Positions 16,602 through 25,159 of a stretch of DNA of 64,000 nt are shown one piece after another. Made by a program: the position numbers and the translations under genes. The notes beneath the pieces were generated by a model that was not told the DNA's origin, did not search any database, and saw only the letters and a list, made by a program, of their open reading frames with translations. Source of the DNA: Kocuria marina (GTDB lineage Bacteria; Actinomycetota; Actinomycetes; Actinomycetales; Micrococcaceae). The stretch's first letter is position 1, and every line of letters starts with the position of its first letter. The stretch lies in contig BMZV01000002.1 in the NCBI GenBank assembly GCA_014652975.1, positions 492,561 to 556,560 on the forward strand, written 5' to 3'.

Positions 16602-16837
16602 TCAGTCGCGCACGGAGGCGGTGGCGACCACGGGCATCCCCGTCCTACCGGCCACCTTGGCCAGGACGGTCGCATTACGGCGCAGGTCCGGGACGCTCAG
16701 ACCCCGACGACCTGGAACAGGCCGCCCTGGTGGTCCACCAGCAGTAGAGCGACGTCCTCGGGATCGATCATCGGGAGGAAACCGTGGAAGGTGGGAAGGG
16801 CGGGGAAATCCGTCGACAGGGTGTTCTCGTGTCGCAT
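16602..16837 (-). pseudogene. Remnant of an isochorismatase-family hydrolase
   Basis: From an ATG at 16837 the frame reads to PMIDPEDVALLLVDHQGGLF, the N-terminal strand with the catalytic Asp of the YcaC and nicotinamidase-like family. A frameshift near 16700 then leads to LRRNATVLAKVAGRTGMPVV and ATASVRD before a stop at 16602. The later residues with the catalytic Lys and Cys are gone. The piece is fused directly to the FMN reductase remnant. About 340 gene-free bases separate it from tRNA-Ala; they hold a 10-base palindrome CACATATGTG (17008-17017) and a terminator. Confidence 0.65.
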
Positions 16838-17117
16838 TCCGGGGACCCGACGATGGGCCACCCCCAGAGTAGAGAGGGGCATATCTTCTTGCCCATGATG
16901 TGACGACCGCCCGGACACAATTTCCCCCGTGTCGAGCGTGAGAAAGGCCACGGAGTGCATCTGTGGTGCGATACGCACGCCCGGGACCCGGATCCATGTC
17001 TTTTCGGCACATATGTGTACCCGGCGTGTGGGGCGCGCACGCCACGGACGCGGAGGCCCCTCCTGGACCCTCGACCGACAACCACACCCGGCACGACAAA
17101 CCCACCCGGACAGCGAA

Positions 17118-17149
17118 AAACCCGGATCCTCTTTCGAGGATCCGGGTTT
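17118..17149 (-). terminator. Terminator downstream of tRNA-Ala
   Basis: A 14-base perfect stem (AAACCCGGATCCTC with its complement) and a 4-base loop. Read on the minus strand it is followed by a run of T residues (GGGTTTTTCGC), so it is an intrinsic terminator for the tRNA. Confidence 0.8.
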
Positions 17150-17175
17150 CTCCGCCCGTCCGACGGGCCATTCGG

Positions 17176-17248
17176 TGGAGCTAAGGGGACTCGAACCCCT
17201 GACCCCCTGCATGCCATGCAGGTGCGCTACCAGCTGCGCCATAGCCCC
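17176..17248 (-). tRNA. tRNA-Ala (anticodon GGC)
   Basis: The minus strand folds as a cloverleaf: acceptor GGGGCTA pairing with TAGCTCC and discriminator A, D arm GCGC/GCGC, anticodon stem CCTGC/GCAGG with loop ATGGCAT, and T arm AGGGGTTCGAGTCCCCT. The anticodon GGC reads GCC alanine codons, the main Ala codon family of a high-GC genome. No CCA is encoded. It lies downstream of rsfS with its own terminator. Confidence 0.95.
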
Positions 17249-17407
17249 GTACGACTCCGAAACCTTACCACGCTTCGGCCTGCCACGTTCACCCGGGATT
17301 CACTCCCGAACCACATCGTGGGACCATCGCGTTTCCAGTTCCCCGGAACGACTCGACCATCCTAGACAGTTTGCGCGAACTCGCGCAAATTGCCCGGCGG
17401 CGCGAGC

Positions 17408-17818
17408 TCAGACCGCGCGGGGAGCGGCGTCGTCCTCGATGTCCGCGGAGCCAGCCGATGGCAACTGGACGTCGATCGCCGGGCAGTCGCCCCACAGCCG
17501 TTCGAGGGCGTAGAAGGCACGGTCCTCGTCGTGGAGCACGTGGATCACGGCGTCCCCGTAGTCCAGGAGCACCCAGCGGCCCTCCCCCTTGCCCTCGCGG
17601 CGCAGGGGCCGACGGTCGTGCTGCTCGATGAGCGCCTCCTCCACGGCGTCCACCACGGCGGAGACCAGACGTTCGTTGGACGCGGAGGTCACCATGAAGA
17701 CGTCCGTGATGGCGAGGCTCTCGCTGACGTCGAACGCGACGACGTTCTCGGCCTTCTTCTGGTCTGCGGCGCGCGCGGCGCTGCGCACGAGGTCGATGGA
17801 TTCGGTGGTTGCAGTCAC
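17408..17818 (-). CDS. rsfS: Ribosome silencing factor
   Basis: Protein of 136 residues from the GTG at 17818 with AAAGGA upstream (spacing rather long); an in-frame GTG at 17854 lacks a ribosome-binding site. RsfS binds ribosomal protein uL14 and blocks 30S-50S joining under starvation. The family core is clear: KKAENVVAFDVSESLAITDV, FMVTSASNERLVSAVVDAVE, then GRWVLLDYGDAVIHVLHDED and FYALERLWGDCP. An acidic tail follows. It sits after nadD and the tail-anchored protein gene, the usual actinobacterial order. Confidence 0.95.
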   Translation of the reverse strand: MTATTESIDLVRSAARAADQKKAENVVAFDVSESLAITDVFMVTSASNERLVSAVVDAVEEALIEQHDRRPLRREGKGEGRWVLLDYGDAVIHVLHDEDRAFYALERLWGDCPAIDVQLPSAGSADIEDDAAPRAV

Positions 17819-17850
17819 TGAAGTGTGCTGTCCTTTCGCATGGGTCGGTT

Positions 17851-18783
17851 TCACAGAACGAAGATCACGAGGGCCACCACGAGCGCCACGATCACGGCCA
17901 CGAGTAGCGCGAGCACCACTCGGGTCGTGGACGTCCCGCGGGAATACGCCCCGGGTTCCAGCAGGGTCAGTCCCTCGGCGTCCACCGCGCGCACCGGCTC
18001 GGCGGGAGGAGCCACGGTCTCGGACCGCGTTTCGGGGGTCGACGACGCCGCTCCCGCTGCGGCCTCGTGCGTCCCCTCGGGTGTGTGGTCCCGGTGCGGG
18101 GCCTGGATCACGGGGATCCGGGAGGTCTCGGTGACCGGTCCGTAGCGCACGGGTGAGGCCGGGAGGGACGCGGGGTCCGCGAGACTCTTCCCCAGGCTCA
18201 CCCCCGTCGCCTGGGTCATCAGGGCCGGCGGGAAGGTGATGGTGAAGTACTCCGGCTCCGGCTCGTCGTGCACGGGTTGCGGCGGGGTGACCGGCGCCTG
18301 GCCGATCCCGGGTGCGGCGGGAGCGTGACCCGACGACACGGTGTCCCCTGGCACGGAGCCCTCGGATGCCGGACGAGCCAGTGCCTCCCCGGCGGGGCCA
18401 CTTGCTGCGGGTCCGTTCCCCAAAGCGGTGGGCTCTTCAGCGGTGGCCCGCTCAGCGGCCTGCCGGTCCTGTTCATTGGCCGCCGCGGCGCGCATCGCGA
18501 GATCCGCGAGACGACGCTGGGTGGCGAGCAGGGCGTCGTCGACCTCTCCCCCGCCCGTGCGCTCCGATTCCTGGATCTGCCGGGCGTGCTCGACCATCTC
18601 ACGCTGCAGCCGCGCGAGTCGCCGGGGCCCCAAGGGCTTGACGGTACCCGTGTGCTGGGGGGTGTCCAACTCGATCACGGGAGCCGGCGGGGCCACCCAC
18701 TCCTGCTGTCCCGTGGCCGGGTGGACGGCCCACGGGCATTCCTGGGGGTTCGCGACTCGGTTCTTCTCGGGGGGTGTGCTCAC
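17851..18783 (-). CDS. Uncharacterised protein with a C-terminal membrane anchor
   Basis: Protein of 310 residues from a GTG at 18783 behind AGGAG; it overlaps the nadD stop by 4 bases. No known domain was recognised. Residues 40-110 are charged and helical ([40 protein letters not shown]), possibly a coiled coil. A long Pro/Ala-rich middle follows, and a single hydrophobic helix ends the chain ([20 protein letters not shown]), so the bulk should face the cytosol. Similar tail-anchored proteins between nadD and rsfS occur in related actinobacteria as far as I recall; their function is not known. Confidence 0.7.
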   Translation of the reverse strand: MSTPPEKNRVANPQECPWAVHPATGQQEWVAPPAPVIELDTPQHTGTVKPLGPRRLARLQREMVEHARQIQESERTGGGEVDDALLATQRRLADLAMRAAAANEQDRQAAERATAEEPTALGNGPAASGPAGEALARPASEGSVPGDTVSSGHAPAAPGIGQAPVTPPQPVHDEPEPEYFTITFPPALMTQATGVSLGKSLADPASLPASPVRYGPVTETSRIPVIQAPHRDHTPEGTHEAAAGAASSTPETRSETVAPPAEPVRAVDAEGLTLLEPGAYSRGTSTTRVVLALLVAVIVALVVALVIFVL

Positions 18784-19574
18784 GCGGTGCTCCTGTGACC
18801 CGGGGCGGGGACCCCGGGCGAATCCGTGGGGGCGGATGAGGGGGTGCCGGCATCCTGTGCCACAGGGGTGCCGGATGCGGTCTCCGGGTCCACATCGGGA
18901 TCGGTGGAACCGCGGTAGAGGCCGTACTTGTTGATGTACTGCACGACCCCGTCCGGGACCAGGTACCACACAGGCTTGCCCGCCGCCACGCGGGCACGGC
19001 AGTCCGTGGAGGAGATGGTCATGGCGGGGACGTTGAGCAGCGACACGCTCTCCGAGCCCACGGGCGCGGAGAGCACGTGGCCCGGGCGGGTCACACCCAC
19101 GAACGTAGCCAAGGACCACAGCTCATCGGTGCCCTTCCACGTGAGGATCTCCGCCATGGCGTCCGCGCCGGTGATGAAGAACAGCTCGGCGTGGGGACGC
19201 AGGGTGCGCAGGTCCCGCAGGGTGTCGATCGTGTACGTGGGTCCGGAACGGTCGATGTCCACGCGGGACACCGTGAACCGCGGATTGGACGCCGTGGCCA
19301 CCACGGTCATGAGGTAGCGGTGCTCGGCGTCGGAGACGTCCTGCCCGGCCTTCTGCCACGGTTCACCCGTGGGGACGAAGACGACCTCGTCCAGGTCGAA
19401 GACCGCGGCGACCTCCGACGCCGCTACAAGGTGCCCGTGGTGGATGGGATCGAAGGTCCCGCCCATGACTCCCAGCCGGGTCACACCCGGCCTGCGCGGG
19501 GGGATGTCCAGTTCCGTCTCGGCCGCGGTCACTGACGCGCTGAGGGGATTCACTCGTGCCGATCTGTCGGTCAA
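18780..19574 (-). CDS. nadD: Nicotinate-nucleotide adenylyltransferase
   Basis: Protein of 264 residues. NadD joins nicotinate mononucleotide to ATP on the way to NAD. The nucleotidyltransferase signature [20 protein letters not shown] is near residue 35, [13 protein letters not shown] follows, and [20 protein letters not shown] is the ISSTxIR-type motif. The TTG at 19574 was chosen because it overlaps the stop of the preceding gene in the 4 bases TTGA; a GTG at 19553 is possible. About 45 residues rich in Asp, Pro and Thr extend the C-terminus beyond the usual end. Confidence 0.95.
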   Translation of the reverse strand: MTDRSARVNPLSASVTAAETELDIPPRRPGVTRLGVMGGTFDPIHHGHLVAASEVAAVFDLDEVVFVPTGEPWQKAGQDVSDAEHRYLMTVVATASNPRFTVSRVDIDRSGPTYTIDTLRDLRTLRPHAELFFITGADAMAEILTWKGTDELWSLATFVGVTRPGHVLSAPVGSESVSLLNVPAMTISSTDCRARVAAGKPVWYLVPDGVVQYINKYGLYRGSTDPDVDPETASGTPVAQDAGTPSSAPTDSPGVPAPGHRSTA

Positions 19575-19828
19575 TGGCGCGGGGCGGCGTGCACCCGGTC
19601 GAGCATGGCCTGCTCCTCCGCGGGCAGCTGCGCGGGGTCCTCGTACTCACCGACGGCCGGGGCCTTGCCACGGGACACGAAGGACATGGAGATGAAGAGC
19701 ATGATCAGGAACAGGATGAACGCGACGATGCCGAAGACCGGCGCCATGGCGTGCAGCTCTTCGTTGATGGAGTGCCCCTCCTCGGCCGCCAGGACGGTGA
19801 CGTTGGACAACAGGTACAGCGAGCTCAT
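19571..19828 (-). CDS. Small membrane protein, conserved position between proA and nadD
   Basis: Protein of 85 residues from an ATG at 19828 behind GAAGGGA. One hydrophobic helix ([20 protein letters not shown]) lies at about 33-52, followed by a polar tail ([20 protein letters not shown]). No family was recognised. It overlaps the nadD start by 4 bases, so it is translated with it. The preceding intergenic gap of 79 bases suggests that a transcript from proA can continue through. Confidence 0.7.
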   Translation of the reverse strand: MSSLYLLSNVTVLAAEEGHSINEELHAMAPVFGIVAFILFLIMLFISMSFVSRGKAPAVGEYEDPAQLPAEEQAMLDRVHAAPRH

Positions 19829-19907
19829 GCGGTTCCCTTCTGTGGCCGGCGGCGCCGGTCGGTGAATGCGACGAACGTCCCGGGTGACGTCCGTTCCATG
19901 GTACGTC

Positions 19908-21215
19908 TCACGGACGCACGTGGCCGTCACCCTGGACGACCCACTTGGTGGTGGTCAGCTCCTCCAGCCCCATGGGACCGCGCGCGTGCATCTTCTGCGT
20001 GGAGATCCCGATCTCCGCACCCAGTCCCAATTGGCCGCCGTCCGTGAAGCGGGTGGACGCGTTGACCATGACCGCCGCGGAGTCGATCTCCGCGGTGAAA
20101 CGTTCCGCGTTAGCCAGGTCGTTGGTCACGATCGCCTCGGTGTGGCCCGTGGAGTACGTGCGGATGTGCTCGATCGCATCGTCGATGCCGTCCACGACCT
20201 TCACGGCCATGTCCATGTCCAGGTACTCGGTTGCCCAGTCCTCGTCCGTGGCCTGCAGGTGGTCCGATCCCGGGGGCAGCAGCGCTGCGGCGCGGTCGTC
20301 CACGTGCAGGGTCACACCGGCCTTGTCGAGTGCGGCGAGCACCTCGCGGGATGTCTCCCGCGCCCCGCTGTGCAGCAGCAGGGTCTCGGCGGAGTTGCAC
20401 GTGGAGGTGCGGTGCGTCTTGGAGTTCACGGTGAGCTTGGCGGCCATCTGCGCGGGCGCGGACTCGTCGATGAACACGTGCACGTTGCCCTCGCCCGTCT
20501 CGATGACCGGGACGGTCGCGCTGGTCACCACGGACTGGATGAGTCCACGGCCGCCGCGCGGAATGAGCACGTCCACCTTCCCGCGCGCACCCATGAGGGC
20601 GTTGGCGCCGTCGCGACCGTAGTCGTCCACGGTCTGCACGCAGTCCACGGGCAGCTTGGCGTCCGCGAGGGCGTCCCGAAGGATGCCCACGAGCGCCCGG
20701 TTGGAGTCGAAGGCCGCCGAACCACCGCGCAGCAGCACCGCGTTACCGGACTTCACGGCGATCCCGGCGATGTCCACGGTCACGTTCGGGCGGGCCTCGT
20801 AGATCACGCCCACCACTCCCATGGGCACGCGCACCTGGCGCATGCGCAGCCCGTTCGCGAGCGTCTGCCCGCGCACCACGGAGCCCACGGGATCGGGCAG
20901 AGCCGCGAGTTCCCGCAGCGCGTCCGCAAGACCCGTGATGCGGGTACGGTCCAGCTTGAGCCGGTCCAGCAGCGCGGTGGAGATCCCTGACTCGCGCCCG
21001 CGTTCCAGGTCCCGCGAATTGGCCTCGAGAACGGTGTCGGCGCGGGCCTCGATCCGATCGGCCATGATGTTCAGCGCGCGGTCCTTCCATGCGCGCGGGG
21101 CGCGGGCGAGCGTGCGGGCGGCCACCCGGGCGTCGTCAGCCATCAGGCCGACCCCGGCCACGGGATCGTCCCCGAAGGTCTCCTGCGCGGTCAGTGCGGA
21201 CGTGTTCTCGGCCAC
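19908..21215 (-). CDS. proA: Glutamate-5-semialdehyde dehydrogenase (gamma-glutamyl phosphate reductase)
   Basis: Protein of 435 residues from a GTG at 21215 with AGGAGG close upstream. It makes the second step of proline synthesis, reducing gamma-glutamyl phosphate with NADPH. Aldehyde dehydrogenase features are clear: MGVVGVIYEARPNVTVDIAG, LRGGSAAFDSN, LIPRGGRGLIQSV, and the catalytic Cys in HRTSTCNSAETLL. The C-terminal ARGPMGLEELTTTKWVV is the usual ProA ending. proB lies immediately upstream in the same orientation, so the pathway is encoded as a pair. Confidence 0.97.
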   Translation of the reverse strand: MAENTSALTAQETFGDDPVAGVGLMADDARVAARTLARAPRAWKDRALNIMADRIEARADTVLEANSRDLERGRESGISTALLDRLKLDRTRITGLADALRELAALPDPVGSVVRGQTLANGLRMRQVRVPMGVVGVIYEARPNVTVDIAGIAVKSGNAVLLRGGSAAFDSNRALVGILRDALADAKLPVDCVQTVDDYGRDGANALMGARGKVDVLIPRGGRGLIQSVVTSATVPVIETGEGNVHVFIDESAPAQMAAKLTVNSKTHRTSTCNSAETLLLHSGARETSREVLAALDKAGVTLHVDDRAAALLPPGSDHLQATDEDWATEYLDMDMAVKVVDGIDDAIEHIRTYSTGHTEAIVTNDLANAERFTAEIDSAAVMVNASTRFTDGGQLGLGAEIGISTQKMHARGPMGLEELTTTKWVVQGDGHVRP

Positions 21216-21283
21216 TGTTCCTCCTGCGGATCGTGGTGCGGGCGCGCGGCGCCCACGGTTCAGGTTAGGGGTTGGACGTGCGG

Positions 21284-22564
21284 TCAGACGGTTCGTTTCA
21301 GCTTGGTCCTCGCCGAACGGGGCCGCATGGTCACGAGGTTGTCCACGTGCACGAGCTCGCGGGCGTAGTCCTCACCGAACTCCTCCCCCAGTTCGTGTGT
21401 GCGTTTGCCGAGCATCCCGGGGACCTCGTTCGAGGCGTAGTTGATCAGCCCGTGGGCCACTTCCTTTCCGTGGGAATCCACCATGGCCACGGGATCGCCC
21501 GCAGTGAACTTCCCGGACACCTCGGTGACACCGGCCGCGAGCAGCGAGCGACGACCGCGAATGGCCTCCACCGCGCCGTCGTCGAGGGTCAGGGTGCCCT
21601 TGATGTCCGCGAGGTGCGCGAGCCACAGCAACCGCACGTTGCGCCGCCCGCCGGTCGTGGCGAACCATGTGCCCACGTCGTCGCCGGCCAGCGCACTCTC
21701 GATGTTCGCGGCGGAGGTCACGAGCGCGGGGATGCCAGACGACGCCGCGATGCGCGCCGCCTGCACCTTGGTCACCATCCCGCCCGAGCCCACGCCCGCG
21801 CGGCCGATCGTGCCGATCTCCACGCCTTCGAGATCCGTGATGGGATCCTCGACGGTGGGGATGCGCTCCCCGCCGTCCTTGGGGGGCCGGGTGTAGAGCG
21901 CGTCCACGTCCGAGAGCAGCAACAGCGCGTCCGCCTTGATCAGGTGCGCCACGAGCGCAGCGATGCGGTCGTTGTCGCCGAACTTGATCTCGTGGGTGGC
22001 CACGGCGTCGTTCTCGTTGACGATCGGCAGGATCCCCAGGTCCAGCAACCGTTCGATCTGACGATGCGCGTTCTTGTACTGCGAGTGGCGCATGAGGTCC
22101 TCGGCCGTGAGCAGCACCTGACCCACCGTGACGTCGTAGCGCGCGAAGTAGTCGGTGTAGCGCGAGATCAACAGACCCTGTCCCACGGAGGCCGCGGCCT
22201 GTTTGGTGGCGAGGTCCTTGGGCCGGCGGGACAGTCCGAGCGGCTGCAGCCCCGCGGTGATCGCACCCGAGGAAACGAACACGACCTCCACGCCCTGCGC
22301 CTTGACCCGGCCGAGCGCGTCCACGATGCTGCGCAGCGCGTTCTCATCGATCGAGTTCTCGATCGAGGTCAGGGACGAGGACCCCACCTTGACCACCACG
22401 CGCCGGGCCATGGGCAGATCCGCACGGCGGGTGATGGGAGAGCGGCGGTTCTTCCCCCGGCTCTCGGTGCTCAGCTGGATCGCGGACTTGGCCGCTTGCT
22501 GCTCCATGGCCGGGACATCGATCGTCTCGGTGGGGGTCTTCTCCACGTGGGGCGTGTCACTCAC
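21284..22564 (-). CDS. proB: Glutamate 5-kinase
   Basis: Protein of 426 residues from a GTG at 22564 with AAGGAG nine to ten bases upstream; it overlaps the obgE end by 8 bases. ProB phosphorylates glutamate, the first and feedback-controlled step of proline synthesis. The amino-acid kinase core starts at about residue 53 ([13 protein letters not shown]), followed by [33 protein letters not shown] and [16 protein letters not shown] domain follows at the C-terminus. About 50 N-terminal residues precede the usual start, which may be an extension or mean that translation begins at the internal ATG before ARRVVVK. Confidence 0.95.
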   Translation of the reverse strand: MSDTPHVEKTPTETIDVPAMEQQAAKSAIQLSTESRGKNRRSPITRRADLPMARRVVVKVGSSSLTSIENSIDENALRSIVDALGRVKAQGVEVVFVSSGAITAGLQPLGLSRRPKDLATKQAAASVGQGLLISRYTDYFARYDVTVGQVLLTAEDLMRHSQYKNAHRQIERLLDLGILPIVNENDAVATHEIKFGDNDRIAALVAHLIKADALLLLSDVDALYTRPPKDGGERIPTVEDPITDLEGVEIGTIGRAGVGSGGMVTKVQAARIAASSGIPALVTSAANIESALAGDDVGTWFATTGGRRNVRLLWLAHLADIKGTLTLDDGAVEAIRGRRSLLAAGVTEVSGKFTAGDPVAMVDSHGKEVAHGLINYASNEVPGMLGKRTHELGEEFGEDYARELVHVDNLVTMRPRSARTKLKRTV

Positions 22565-24158
22565 TGTCGTGCGTCTCCTTCGGCTCGGAAGTACGGCGTC
22601 GATCTCGCGCGTCGTCCACGGACTCGGTCCAGATCCCGGCGCGGCGCTGCTCCTCGAGCTCCGCGCGGGCCTCGGCCTTGGCGTCCATGCGGTCGTAAAA
22701 CTGTTCCCGCTTCTCGCGGCGCGTGGGCCGGGACGTGTCCTCGAGGCGCAGGTCGGAACCGCGCGGGCCGCCGAGCAGTTCGGCGCCGCCCACCATGGTG
22801 GGCTCCCAGTCGAAGACCACACCGTTGTCCTCGGGGCCGATCAGCACCGCGTTGCCCGGGCGGGCGCCGATGCGGAACAGTTCGTCCTCGATCCCGAGTT
22901 TCGCGAAGCGGTCCGCGAGGTATCCCACGGCTTCGTCGTTGTTGAAATCGGTCTGCTGCACCCACCGTTCGGGTTTCACGCCGCGCACGTGGTACAGCGG
23001 CTCCCCCGCCCGGTCCTCGCGGGTGATCTCGAACTCCTTGCGGTCCTTCCCTCGACGACGCCGCACGGGTTCCGGGCGCAGCACGGTCTCCGCGCGGCGC
23101 TGCTCCTCCCGCTGTTCCTCCTGCTCGCGGGCACGGGAGACGAGCTCGGCCATCGCGAAGCCCAGTTCCCGCAGTCCGGCGTGCGAGGCCGTGGAGATCT
23201 CGAAGACCGGGTAGCCGCGTTCCTCGAGTTCGGGACGGATGAACTCGGCCAGTTCCCGTGCCTCGGGCACGTCCACCTTGTTCAGGGCCACGAGTCGGGG
23301 GCGCTCGGTCAGCGGGATCGTGGTGGGGTCGTCGTCGCGGATGGCCTCGGCGTAGTGGGACAGTTCCTGTTCGAGGGCGTCCAGGTCGCTCAGCGGATCC
23401 CGTCCGGGTTCGAGCGTGGCGCAGTCGATCACGTGCACGAGTGCGGCGCAGCGCTCCACGTGCCGCAGGAACTCGAGTCCCAACCCCTTGCCCTCCGAAG
23501 CACCCGGGATCAACCCCGGCACGTCCGCCACGGTGAAGCGGGTGTCACCCGCCTGGACCACACCCAGGTTGGGCACCAGGGTGGTGAACGGGTAGTCCGC
23601 GATCTTGGGGCGCGCGGCACTCATGGCCGCGATCAGACTCGACTTGCCCGCGGAGGGGAAGCCCACCAGGGCGATGTCCGCGATGGACTTCAGTTCGAGC
23701 TCGACCTGGTGTTCCTCACCGGGCACACCGAGCAGAGCGAAGCCCGGGGCCTTGCGCTTAGGCGAGGCCAGTGCGGCATTGCCCAGTCCGCCCTGGCCGC
23801 CACCGGCCAGCACGAACTCACTGCCCTCACCGAGCAGGTCCGCGAGCACGTTGCCCTGCCGGTCCTTGACCACTGTGCCGTCCGGGACGGACAGCACGAG
23901 GTCCTGGCCCTTGAAACCGTGGCGCATGTCCCCCTTGCCGGGCTCACCGTTGGGGGCCTTCTGGTGGGGTGCGTGGTGGAAACCCAACAGCGTGGTGGAC
24001 TGACCGTCCACACGCAGGATCACCGAACCACCGTCGCCGCCGTTGCCGCCGTCCGGGCCGCCCAGGGGCTTGAACTTCTCGCGCTTGACGGACACGCAGC
24101 CGTGGCCGCCGTTACCGCCCGTGGCGTGCACGATCACTCGATCTACAAAACTAGCCAC
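22557..24158 (-). CDS. obgE: Obg family GTPase
   Basis: Protein of 533 residues from a GTG at 24158 behind GAGGAG. It is an essential GTPase of 50S ribosome assembly and stress control. Domains in order: glycine-rich Obg domain 1-157 ([32 protein letters not shown]); GTPase with [36 protein letters not shown] and NKVD; then the OCT domain ([20 protein letters not shown]). An extra basic C-terminal tail follows. It is downstream of rpmA and rplU, the conserved order. One segment near 23054 uses unusual Arg codons and carries the repeated 11-base word described in the findings. Confidence 0.97.
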   Translation of the reverse strand: MASFVDRVIVHATGGNGGHGCVSVKREKFKPLGGPDGGNGGDGGSVILRVDGQSTTLLGFHHAPHQKAPNGEPGKGDMRHGFKGQDLVLSVPDGTVVKDRQGNVLADLLGEGSEFVLAGGGQGGLGNAALASPKRKAPGFALLGVPGEEHQVELELKSIADIALVGFPSAGKSSLIAAMSAARPKIADYPFTTLVPNLGVVQAGDTRFTVADVPGLIPGASEGKGLGLEFLRHVERCAALVHVIDCATLEPGRDPLSDLDALEQELSHYAEAIRDDDPTTIPLTERPRLVALNKVDVPEARELAEFIRPELEERGYPVFEISTASHAGLRELGFAMAELVSRAREQEEQREEQRRAETVLRPEPVRRRRGKDRKEFEITREDRAGEPLYHVRGVKPERWVQQTDFNNDEAVGYLADRFAKLGIEDELFRIGARPGNAVLIGPEDNGVVFDWEPTMVGGAELLGGPRGSDLRLEDTSRPTRREKREQFYDRMDAKAEARAELEEQRRAGIWTESVDDARDRRRTSEPKETHDSE

Positions 24159-24220
24159 GCGGCTCCTCGGTGGTAGGGGTCACCTGCTGCGAGCGGGTCG
24201 ACCGGGGTCTTCTGAAAAGA

Positions 24221-24255
24221 CTAGAGGGTGAGCGCGTGAAGCGCCCACCCTCTAG
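24221..24255 (-). terminator. Terminator after rpmA
   Basis: A 15-base stem with one mismatch (CTAGAGGGTGGGCGC on the minus strand) and 5-base loop, followed on the minus strand by TCTTTTC. It separates the rplU-rpmA transcript from obgE. Confidence 0.8.
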
Positions 24256-24309
24256 TGGTCGCCGCCACGGGGTCGTGGCGGCGGGTGGACCCAGGGGTCC
24301 GAATGAGAA

Positions 24310-24564
24310 TTACTCGGCGGTCTGAATGTTGACCACGCGGCGACCGCGGCGGGTGCCGAATTCGACGGCGCCAGCGGCCAGGGCGAACAAGGTGTCGTCC
24401 TTGCCGCGGCCCACGTTCACGCCCGGGTGGAAGTGCGTGCCGCGCTGGCGGACGATGATCTCGCCGGCGTTAACGGACTGGCCGCCGAAGCGCTTCACAC
24501 CCAAGTACTGGGCGTTGGAGTCACGGCCGTTGCGAGTGGAGCTCGCACCCTTCTTGTGTGCCAT
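24310..24564 (-). CDS. rpmA: 50S ribosomal protein bL27
   Basis: Protein of 84 residues, standard length. The start [20 protein letters not shown] and the following [20 protein letters not shown] are the hallmark of L27, whose N-terminus reaches the peptidyl transferase centre. There is no extra N-terminal leader of the kind cleaved in Firmicutes. It follows rplU by about 46 bases on the same transcript. Confidence 0.98.
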   Translation of the reverse strand: MAHKKGASSTRNGRDSNAQYLGVKRFGGQSVNAGEIIVRQRGTHFHPGVNVGRGKDDTLFALAAGAVEFGTRRGRRVVNIQTAE

Positions 24565-24610
24565 GGTGTGTGCCTACCTTCGTTGGAAACGTATGTGGGG
24601 AGCCGGATAC

Positions 24611-24922
24611 TCAGGCGTCGATGCCGGTGACCTTGACGGTGGTCAGTTCGGCGCGGAAGCCCTGACGCTTCTTGTAACCGGTCTTGTTCTTGTACTTCAT
24701 GATCGAGATCTTGGGACCGCGCAGGTCCTCGACGATCTCGGCGGTGACCTTGACGTTCGCCAAGGTCTTGGAGTCGGAGGTGACCTTGTCCCCATCGACC
24801 AGCAGCAGCGCAGGAAGCTCTACGGTGCTGCCTGCCTCGCCGGCGACGCGGTCAAGGGTCACGAGGTCTCCGATGGAAACCTTCTCCTGGCGGCCGCCTG
24901 CGCGGACAATCGCGTACACCAC
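24611..24922 (-). CDS. rplU: 50S ribosomal protein bL21
   Basis: Protein of 103 residues from the first of two adjacent GTG codons (24922), giving [19 protein letters not shown], which matches the usual [10 protein letters not shown] start. The C-terminal signature [15 protein letters not shown] is present, the 23S rRNA-binding loop of L21. The ribosome-binding site is weak (GAGAAG, far from the start) and lies next to a hairpin in the leader. Confidence 0.97.
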   Translation of the reverse strand: MVYAIVRAGGRQEKVSIGDLVTLDRVAGEAGSTVELPALLLVDGDKVTSDSKTLANVKVTAEIVEDLRGPKISIMKYKNKTGYKKRQGFRAELTTVKVTGIDA

Positions 24923-25143
24923 TTGGGAACTCACTTCTCTCGACATCTATGGACTACGTGTGTGGGTCGGGCGTACTCCTGGAGGACTGCGAATGTCGAG
25001 ACATCACGCCGCGGTGATCCATGACCGACCGCATTCTCCGCGTGGCTATCGCATCGATTCAGGATGTCCGCCCGAGTGTGCCGCAACCTGGTGCGTGAAC
25101 TGGATATGACACACACCGGCGCTCGGCACCGACACCCCAGCCT
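24923..25143 (-). other. rplU leader region with pairing repeats
   Basis: About 220 bases between thiD-tenA and rplU. TAGGCT (minus strand, 25143-25138) resembles an actinobacterial -10. ATGTCGAGACAT, a 12-base palindrome at 24993-25004, contains TCTCGACAT, which can pair with ATGTCGAGA at 24938-24946 directly before the rplU ribosome-binding site. Such a structure could control access of ribosomes; autoregulation by L21 or L27 is an inference. Confidence 0.4.
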
Positions 25144-25159
25144 ACCCGATCACCCGAAG

